Positions 5,473 through 11,265 of a DNA stretch of 11,265 nt are shown one piece after another (positions within the stretch are counted from its first letter, which is position 1; each line of letters opens with the position of its first letter). The stretch spans positions 1 to 11,265 of the forward strand of contig DATBWZ010000133.1 in the NCBI GenBank assembly GCA_036514535.1. Direction: 5' to 3'. Both the position numbers and the translations under genes were made by a program. Origin of the DNA: DATBWZ01 sp036514535. GTDB taxonomy: Bacteria > JAMCPX01 > DATBWZ01. The notes under the pieces were generated by a model. That model made no database searches. It was not told where the DNA came from and saw nothing but the letters and a program-made list of their open reading frames with translations.

Positions 5473-7350
5473 TTAAGTGCCGAATCGGGCAAGCAGTTTT
5501 ATTTTTTCATCAATAAACAATTTAATTCCTTTTTTTGAATTATACACAGATGCCAGTTTTTTAGTTTTTTTGTAAAATTTCACTGCTTCTTTTAATTTGT
5601 TGGTCTTCTCATAAAATAAAGCCATCTCAAAATTCGCGCTCAGCGAATTGGGCTGCAATCCCAGCGCCTTTTTAAATTCTATTTCTGCATCCTGAACGTT
5701 ATTCTCATATTCAAGGAGCATGCCATTGATTATGCTTGCCTTGCTTGAGAATGGGGAAGATAATGCGCATCTTTTAATTTCGTCCTTTTCTTCAGGCAAA
5801 ATTGCTCCGGTTGCAAGTTTCTGCTTAATGGATTCATAAGCATTCTCGGGATTTATATAACGGATTTCATAATCCTTTATGAAATCATCATCAGCTGTAT
5901 CCCGGCGGACCAGCACTGCAGACAGATCATCCCAGAAAACCAGCGCCCACTTATCCTTCGGGAACAAACCCCTGCTTATATCGCCGGCGTCGGGAGAGGT
6001 AAGATCAAGCATTGCCCCCTTTAGTTTATAATTCTCTAAAAAATCAGAAAATTCAGCCGGATTTTCCTTTTTCATCCTGTCAAGAAGGATTACATTTTCA
6101 AAAAATTCCTCTTTGGAATAAAAAAACGGTTTTAACTCCGGATAACCTGCAAATATTACCGCACCCCCGAAATTTACCGAATTATACCAGCTTCCATAAA
6201 GCCTATTTTTCATAATAAATTCAAGAGATGCTTCTGGATAAAAACGCGCGCTTTTTCCGAATCCAATCATGTCCGTATAATCCGCGCGGATCAACCATGC
6301 AGCAAGCCCTGCCGGCAGGAATATACATAAAAGCAAAGCCGCGGTATTGATAATCCTGCGTCTGCGCTCCGAAATCCACTTGAATTTATCCAATATGTTC
6401 TTCAATGCCTCAATTACTGCCGGCGCTGAAATCAGGAAATATTCCGGCGCCAGTCTGACATATCCAAGAGAAGCAAGGAAAAATGAAATCGCAGGAACAA
6501 GAAATACAAGTCTGACTGCCCTCAGATGGTAAAAAATAACAACCACAGAAACGAGTATAACGAGATAAGTAAACGGCATCAGCAGGATATTCAACAACTG
6601 ATTTCCGTTAACATTAACATAATCGCTCAGCAGCCGCTGGGCGTTAAAAGGCAGATATACCTTATAAAAGAACGGATTAGCCAGGGATGCAATAAAAGAC
6701 AGAATGGTCAATGCGAGCAATTCAAAAAACGCACCCCATCCGACATTATTTTTGCTCAAAATAGACTTCAGGGATGAATCAATAAGCCAGCCAAAACAAA
6801 TCCCTGAAAACAAAATGAGGCCGAGTATAAATCCGTTGTTAAGGTTAGTCCATACAACGACCAGCGGCAGAGAGAGCCATATAAATCTTTTACCCTTAAT
6901 GATGTAGAGGACAAGAAAAAACAAAATGATACTTAAAAAAAGGTAGGTGAAAATATGAGGGTGTTCGGTAAACCCGAACCTTGCAGCAAAGGCAGCGCAC
7001 AGAGCAATTAAATAGGAAAGTTTTAAATTATTACTTATAAGATACAGGGCTGCGAATAAAATCAGAAAAGCGGCTGAAACAATCATCCCCTTAAAAACTA
7101 TCAAGCCATTGAACCCTGCCAGATTGTGAACAAGATAAAAAATGCCCCCGGACAGCCATTCTGAATTTACCCAGCGGATATTATTTTTTGTAACGGAGAA
7201 GGGATCTGCATTGGGAATTGTGTGTTCTTTTATACTTATCTCTCCAAGTTTAACCTGCCAGTAAACATCAGGTTCGCGGATCTTCGTCAAATTAAGAAAA
7301 AAGATAAACAAAAAGAGCAAAAAAACAAGGCTGACATTTGATCTGTTCAT
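5473..7350 (-). CDS. Polytopic membrane protein with C-terminal TPR region, GT-C-like
   Basis: A 625-residue inner-membrane protein. Hydrophobic segments run from about residue 7 to 355, roughly nine to eleven helices. After the first comes a conserved loop: REPDVYWQVKLGEIS, then PNADPFSVTKNNIRWVNSEWL, a pattern of polytopic proteins that resemble GT-C glycosyltransferases. Residues 356-485 form a soluble domain with a NSVNFGGAVIFAGYPELKPFF stretch and WALVFWDDLSAVLVRR. Residues about 537-600 look like two TPR-type helical repeats (KALGLQPNSLSANFEMALFY, YEKTNKLKEAVKFYKK). The frame is open 27 codons further upstream, but the ATG at 7350 overlaps the TGA of the radical SAM gene as ATGA and is followed directly by a membrane segment, so I chose it. 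As last gene of the glycan cluster it may transfer sugars or assemble the product. That is inference; the family has no function I can name. Confidence 0.85.
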   Translation of the reverse strand: MNRSNVSLVFLLFLFIFFLNLTKIREPDVYWQVKLGEISIKEHTIPNADPFSVTKNNIRWVNSEWLSGGIFYLVHNLAGFNGLIVFKGMIVSAAFLILFAALYLISNNLKLSYLIALCAAFAARFGFTEHPHIFTYLFLSIILFFLVLYIIKGKRFIWLSLPLVVVWTNLNNGFILGLILFSGICFGWLIDSSLKSILSKNNVGWGAFFELLALTILSFIASLANPFFYKVYLPFNAQRLLSDYVNVNGNQLLNILLMPFTYLVILVSVVVIFYHLRAVRLVFLVPAISFFLASLGYVRLAPEYFLISAPAVIEALKNILDKFKWISERRRRIINTAALLLCIFLPAGLAAWLIRADYTDMIGFGKSARFYPEASLEFIMKNRLYGSWYNSVNFGGAVIFAGYPELKPFFYSKEEFFENVILLDRMKKENPAEFSDFLENYKLKGAMLDLTSPDAGDISRGLFPKDKWALVFWDDLSAVLVRRDTADDDFIKDYEIRYINPENAYESIKQKLATGAILPEEKDEIKRCALSSPFSSKASIINGMLLEYENNVQDAEIEFKKALGLQPNSLSANFEMALFYEKTNKLKEAVKFYKKTKKLASVYNSKKGIKLFIDEKIKLLARFGT

Positions 7351-8762
7351 AACCACGAAAGGAATTCTCTCACTGAATAAAACAAACTCCGCATGTCTCC
7401 ACGCGTCTTTACCAATCTCATAAGTTTCCAAACGGATGCCGGTCTGAGATAAAAACTCCGGATCGCTCTCCGCCGCAACTTCTCTATTTTTCCCGATGAC
7501 AATTCCGGATAATCAACAATGCTTCTGTTTTGTTCAAACATGGTCCAATCCCCGGTCTTCAGCCAACCGTTATTCCTTGCATCATCGTAGAGTTTTGACC
7601 CGGGAAACGGCACTGCGCAATAGAACTGAGCAAAATCAAGACCAACATCCCTGGTAAAATTGATTGTTTCATTTATGCTCCTCTCATCATCATGAGGCAA
7701 ACCGATTATTACATGCCCCACCACAACAATGCCTGCAGAATGGGACATTTTCACTGTCCTTCTTATCTGGTCAAGGGAGATGCCTTTCCGGGTTGAATCA
7801 AGAATTCTCTGCGACCCCGATTCAATGCCAAAGCCAATAAGCCAGCACCCTGCCCTTTTCATCAACCTTAACATTTGATCATTAACATTATCAACCCGGC
7901 TGTTGCACATCCAGTTAATTTTCAGATTCCGCCTCAGTATCTCCTCGCATATGCCAGCCACATGGATCTCATTCAATGTAAACGATTCAGCCCAGAATAG
8001 AAAATCCCTGACGCCGAATTTTTCAATATCATACTCTATCTCGTCTGCAATACGTTCCGGTGACCGGAGACGGGGAACTCTGCCATAATAGATCCATATT
8101 GGGCAGAACTCACAGGTATGCGGACAGCCCCTCGCCGTAGTCACAAGAAGAAATGGTTTCCTGCTGAAAGGAAGGGTGTAATTTCTGAGATTAAAAAACT
8201 CCCAGGCAGGCATTGGCAGTGAATCTATATCAATAAATTCAGATACCCTGCCTGTATTCACTGTGCAGCCATCCTTCCTGTAAGATATTCCTTCTACTTC
8301 ATTAAGGTTGCCGTTCACGCTCAATACATCCGCTATCCTTGCAACCGGAATGTCCGGCTCGCCCACAATCGCTGCATCCACTGCAAAAGGAGACACAAGC
8401 AGGGAATCAGGGACCCCGCTCGCCTGCAAACCGATGGCAGTTGCAAAAATGGACCTGTTAACTGATTTTATATTGTTTGCAACATCAAGGTCATTGTAGA
8501 GTGAAGCTGCTACTGTGTTCAAAACCAGCATATCCGGTTTAAATGCTTTTGTATCATTAAGAACATTATCAACCGTCAGGGCTTCAGCGACATAATCGCG
8601 CGCAAGAACGCTGAACCCCTTCTCCCGCAACAGGGAGGCGAGCGTTGCAAGCGTCAAAGGCGGCCACAGAGATGTCCAGGCGCCCTTCCTCTGCATGCAC
8701 CTGCCTTCCCTCACTATCGGATTACCATTGAGAACAGGTGGATTTATCAGCATTACCCTCAT
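7347..8762 (-). CDS. B12-binding-type radical SAM protein
   Basis: A 471-residue radical SAM enzyme. Residues about 1-150 form a cobalamin-binding-type Rossmann domain: MRVMLINPPV, WPPLTLATLASLLREKGF, and AAIVGEPDIPV. The DxHxxG cobalt-ligand motif is not seen, as in many members that may bind B12 differently or not at all. The radical SAM core follows, with RGCPHTCEFCP giving the CxxxCxxC cluster ligands C213, C217 and C220, then GFGIESGSQRIL (310-321) and HVIIGLPHDDE (350-360). The ATG lies 2 bases after the stop of the methyltransferase gene. Enzymes of this class often methylate or rearrange unactivated carbons. Here the glycosyltransferase neighbours suggest a sugar or lipid-carrier substrate, which the sequence does not identify. 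Class is certain, reaction unknown. Confidence 0.93.
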   Translation of the reverse strand: MRVMLINPPVLNGNPIVREGRCMQRKGAWTSLWPPLTLATLASLLREKGFSVLARDYVAEALTVDNVLNDTKAFKPDMLVLNTVAASLYNDLDVANNIKSVNRSIFATAIGLQASGVPDSLLVSPFAVDAAIVGEPDIPVARIADVLSVNGNLNEVEGISYRKDGCTVNTGRVSEFIDIDSLPMPAWEFFNLRNYTLPFSRKPFLLVTTARGCPHTCEFCPIWIYYGRVPRLRSPERIADEIEYDIEKFGVRDFLFWAESFTLNEIHVAGICEEILRRNLKINWMCNSRVDNVNDQMLRLMKRAGCWLIGFGIESGSQRILDSTRKGISLDQIRRTVKMSHSAGIVVVGHVIIGLPHDDERSINETINFTRDVGLDFAQFYCAVPFPGSKLYDDARNNGWLKTGDWTMFEQNRSIVDYPELSSGKIEKLRRRAIRSFYLRPASVWKLMRLVKTRGDMRSLFYSVREFLSWL

Positions 8763-8764
8763 TG

Positions 8765-9631
8765 CTAATCAGCCTTGCTTGCTACTGCAAGCAGTTCACC
8801 AAGACGAACCCTTAATGGAGCGCGCCACAAAACATCCGGAAGCAGCATTTTCGCCAATTCCAAAAAACCATGCAAAAACCTGCTGGAATTTTGGATCTCA
8901 TGGTAAAGAAAATCCATGCTTACATACTTGGAAACCCGCCTTATTGTCTCTACATTGAATCCGGATCTCCGCAAAATGGATTCAAGTGCCTTACTGGTGA
9001 ACCAGTAGAAATGTTCATCCGGGGTCAAATAACTCCAGTTACTGCCCATAATCCATCTCATCCAATTGCCAGCATCATGCGTTGCTATTATAAGAACGCC
9101 CCCTCTCTTCAAAAAATTTCCGGCATATTGAAGATATTCCACAGGATTTGTAGTATGCTCAATAAAATCAAACATGGTAACGCAATCAAAAAACTCTTTT
9201 TCAAACGGCAATTCATGCAGTGTTATCCCCGAATAAATCCTGCCATTCCACAGATCCTTTGCTCTGAGGGAAGCCTCTGTTGAAATATCGTTGCCATAAA
9301 CCTCCAGCCCGCGCTCCCCTGCAATCCCGAGAGCGATGCCATCCGCACAGCCAACATCAAGAAGGGTGCCGCTCTGCGGAATATAATTATCCAGTATCCT
9401 GAACCACATTCTGAATGTCTCGGTCCTCAGACGAACCGCATGCTCGCGAAGCCTGTTTGAGTACACGCCGTCCCGGAAGTTGGAATCATAAAACATCTTA
9501 AGACTCTGAATATCCGGAACGGATGCAAGAAAAAAAACCCCGCAGTCATTGCATATAAAAACGGATTTGTTGTTTTTTTGGTAAAGCTCTTTAACGTTTA
9601 AAGAACTGCAGATTCTACAACCGTTCTTCAT
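8765..9631 (-). CDS. Class I SAM-dependent methyltransferase with N-terminal zinc ribbon
   Basis: A 288-residue protein. C5xxC8 and C27xxC30 form a small zinc ribbon. Residues about 85-185 hold the Rossmann methyltransferase core: TLLDVGCADGIALG (89-102, SAM-binding motif I), VYGNDIS with the acidic residue at the end of strand 2 (D115), FDCVTMFDFIEHTTNP (148-163) and LKRGGVLIIATHD (174-186). The zinc-ribbon plus methyltransferase arrangement is common in O-antigen and capsule clusters, where such enzymes methylate sugars. The gene overlaps the GT9 gene by 17 bases, and an AAAGG eight bases before its ATG lies inside that gene, so the two are probably translationally coupled. Fold and cofactor are secure; the sugar substrate is inferred from the neighbours. 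Confidence 0.92.
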   Translation of the reverse strand: MKNGCRICSSLNVKELYQKNNKSVFICNDCGVFFLASVPDIQSLKMFYDSNFRDGVYSNRLREHAVRLRTETFRMWFRILDNYIPQSGTLLDVGCADGIALGIAGERGLEVYGNDISTEASLRAKDLWNGRIYSGITLHELPFEKEFFDCVTMFDFIEHTTNPVEYLQYAGNFLKRGGVLIIATHDAGNWMRWIMGSNWSYLTPDEHFYWFTSKALESILRRSGFNVETIRRVSKYVSMDFLYHEIQNSSRFLHGFLELAKMLLPDVLWRAPLRVRLGELLAVASKAD

Positions 9632-10823
9632 CTGCTTTACCTTTAGTTAATAAGATATCTGTGAAATTTTTTGCTATCTTCTCAATAACATCTTCTACCC
9701 CAATCTCTCTCATGCATAAATTATATCCGTTGCAGGCAGCTGTTTTTGCGTTGTAAACATTCAGACAGGGACTGCAGTAAATTCCCTTGTAAAATACAAG
9801 GTGCCTGCCATCAACAGGCCCATAGAGCCGGGGCGTCTCCGGTCCGAAAAAAGAAACCGTCGGTACACCAAGCGCAGAAGCAAGGTGAAGCGGCCCGCTG
9901 TCATTGGTTATAAACAGGGAGCAACTTTTAAAAATTATCACAAGATCCCGGAGCGTCAGCCTGCCGGATAAATTGAACAAATCATTTTTTGAAGAAAGAT
10001 TATCAATAACACCGGCAACATATTCTGCGTCCGACCCGGCGCCTATAAATACCAGTTGAGCCCTGTACCTGTCTCTGAGGTGCTCCGCAAGCCTCAAGAA
10101 TCTGTCCGCAGGCCACCGCCTCTCATAGCACAGCTCGCTGGCATTCACATTCAGAACTGCCACCGGATTACCATTAGGCCTGAAGTTCAATCTCCGGAAC
10201 AGGGATTCTTTTTCGGATTCTGAAAAACCATTAATGGCTACATTTAAAACGGGGAGCTTCCGTTCAAAATTTCCCAATCCTGAGGCAAGCATTAAAAAAA
10301 CCTCGGTTACATGCCTTGACTGATTGAAATACACACTATAATCAAGAAGATATTCTCTTACGGTCCCGCGCACATAGTAACCAATCCTCCATCTTGCCGC
10401 GCTCAAATAACTCATTGTCATTGAGAAATTAGAGAAAAACTCAAGGTCAATGACTGCGTCATATTCATCCCTTCTTAACTTAAGAATGGTGCAGAGGGTA
10501 TCGTAAACAAAATGAAGGTATGTATCTGTTCGCAAAAAATAGCATCTATCCGCAACGCCAAGCAGAATCATAAGATCCCTGTTCTGTTCAAATGTCAGAA
10601 AACCTATGGTGGAATTTTGAAATTCCTTCCGTATGAGAGAAAGAAGTGGCGTAGCAAGGACGGTGCTTCCCATGCCGAAAAATTTCATCACAAGAATTTT
10701 GTTGAATCTGCCAGGTTTTTTTCTCTGGACAAAAAACCTTTTTGATTTTTCGTAAAACAGAATTAAAAAACTTAATGGCATTCCTGCATACCTGTCTATA
10801 GCCCTCATTGATGAAACCTTCAT
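9615..10823 (-). CDS. Glycosyltransferase family 9 (heptosyltransferase-like)
   Basis: A 402-residue GT-B enzyme of the family that includes LPS heptosyltransferases WaaC and WaaF. The N-terminal strand-loop ILVMKFFGMGSTVLATPLL (43-61) and the C-terminal donor site ITNDSGPLHLASALGVPTVSFFGP (305-328) are clear. RRWPADRFLRLAEHL (235-249) is another family hallmark. A terminal Cys set, C350xxC353, C364 and C370, matches the CSPC...C...CM ending common in GT9. The position of the Asp proposed as base in WaaC (D13) is Ser53 here. About 40 extra residues precede the first strand, with a weakly hydrophobic patch. The ATG overlaps the stop of the GT2 gene as ATGA, with AGGCAGG upstream. It likely adds a sugar to a lipid-linked glycan at the inner membrane; the sugar need not be heptose. 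Confidence 0.92.
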   Translation of the reverse strand: MKVSSMRAIDRYAGMPLSFLILFYEKSKRFFVQRKKPGRFNKILVMKFFGMGSTVLATPLLSLIRKEFQNSTIGFLTFEQNRDLMILLGVADRCYFLRTDTYLHFVYDTLCTILKLRRDEYDAVIDLEFFSNFSMTMSYLSAARWRIGYYVRGTVREYLLDYSVYFNQSRHVTEVFLMLASGLGNFERKLPVLNVAINGFSESEKESLFRRLNFRPNGNPVAVLNVNASELCYERRWPADRFLRLAEHLRDRYRAQLVFIGAGSDAEYVAGVIDNLSSKNDLFNLSGRLTLRDLVIIFKSCSLFITNDSGPLHLASALGVPTVSFFGPETPRLYGPVDGRHLVFYKGIYCSPCLNVYNAKTAACNGYNLCMREIGVEDVIEKIAKNFTDILLTKGKADEERL

Positions 10824-11265
10824 GCAAGCCTGCCTCGGAGTCTGTAACTTAACGCCATTCCGGTAGCAACAAACAATGTTTTGAAAAGCGTTTTGAAAGA
10901 GAGTTTGCTCCTGCCAGATCTTCTCTCGTAAAATGTGTAAGGCACTTCTTTAATTCTGATTCCGTTGCTGAGGCATTTCAGCAGGGCCTCCTGGACTATG
11001 GAAGGACCTTTGGAAGTTAACCTGCCTGGTTTCACTCCGGCAAGCGCTGACGCACTGAAGGCTCTGAATCCGGATGTGCAATCCCTGACAGCAATTCCAA
11101 GGACATTTTTTACATACAAGTTTGAAAAGCGGGAGAGTGCCCTCCTGAAAAAACCCCTTAGATCCCTGCCTCCATCAACAAACCTTGATGCGATCACCAG
11201 ATCTGCGCCATCAAGACCGCTTACAAGCTCAGGTATGAATCCGGGGTCATGGGAAAAATCGGCAT
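10820..11265 (-). CDS. GT2 polyprenol-phosphate mannose synthase-like glycosyltransferase, N-terminus cut by window edge
   Basis: The last 147 residues of a family 2 glycosyltransferase; the start lies beyond the right edge. The fragment opens ADFSHDP, the second half of the DxD region of dolichyl-phosphate mannose synthases. It continues with ASRFVDGG, a cationic stretch (RDLRGFFRRALSRFSNLY), VRDCTSGFRAF, KGPSIVQEALLKCLSNGIRIKEVPYTF and ERRSGRSKLS, all in the family's order. It ends without a C-terminal membrane domain, like the single-domain bacterial enzymes. Such enzymes load a sugar from a nucleotide donor onto polyprenyl phosphate, which a GT-C-type membrane transferase then uses; the membrane protein at 5473-7350 could be that partner. 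First gene seen of the five-gene cluster. The true start and any upstream genes cannot be seen. Confidence 0.9.
   Translation of the reverse strand, partial: ADFSHDPGFIPELVSGLDGADLVIASRFVDGGRDLRGFFRRALSRFSNLYVKNVLGIAVRDCTSGFRAFSASALAGVKPGRLTSKGPSIVQEALLKCLSNGIRIKEVPYTFYERRSGRSKLSFKTLFKTLFVATGMALSYRLRGRLA

Noticed and set aside
7351..7431. Longer start for the membrane protein (27 extra codons)
   Set aside because: It overlaps the end of the radical SAM gene by 85 bases and would put a charged stretch before the first membrane helix; the ATGA overlap at 7347-7350 is the natural start.
8870..9283. Plus-strand 137-codon ORF
   Set aside because: It lies opposite the well-supported methyltransferase gene and has no motif of its own.

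Overview
The window looks like chromosome from an anaerobic Gram-negative bacterium. The evidence is an archaeal-type (amidotransferase-free) glutamate synthase with its own iron-sulfur electron-transfer proteins, and a heptosyltransferase-family GT9 gene in a surface-glycan cluster. Nitrospirota- or Desulfobacterota-like lineages would fit, but nothing seen fixes the phylum, so this is a weak inference. Ten protein genes are supported: eight complete and two cut by the window edges. No rRNA, tRNA, CRISPR array or insertion sequence was seen.

Left part (1-2891, minus strand): a tight three-gene operon, read right to left. It encodes a glutamate-synthase FMN subunit with two N-terminal [4Fe-4S] clusters, a 16-cysteine polyferredoxin, and an NAD(P)/FAD-dependent oxidoreductase that runs off the left edge. 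Gaps are 1 and 3 bases. Together they read as an electron route NAD(P)H -> FAD -> Fe-S clusters -> FMN. No glutamine amidotransferase (glutaminase) domain is visible. A possible 19-codon leader ORF sits just before the first gene.

Middle part (2892-5472): a 316-base AT-rich intergenic region holds two back-to-back promoters of the form TTGAC(A/T)-N16-TAAAAT. The rightward one drives a second, divergent FMN glutamate-synthase-family paralogue that has lost both the ferredoxin domain and the 3Fe-4S cysteines. Convergent to it, 12 bases away, is an Lrp/AsnC-family regulator. A 13-bp motif, TTAAAAAATAAGG, occurs once in the 5' leader of the second paralogue and as an inverted pair downstream of the likely Lrp-gene promoter. 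This makes a candidate shared operator, so the regulator may control itself and the glutamate-synthase paralogue.

Right part (5473-11265, minus strand): five genes, read right to left with overlaps or a 2-base gap. They encode a polyprenol-phosphate-mannose-synthase-like GT2 (cut by the right edge), a GT9 heptosyltransferase-like protein, a zinc-ribbon SAM methyltransferase, a B12-binding-type radical SAM enzyme, and a polytopic membrane protein with a C-terminal TPR region. This looks like one translationally coupled operon for building and modifying a lipid-linked or surface glycan. The exact product cannot be read from the sequence.
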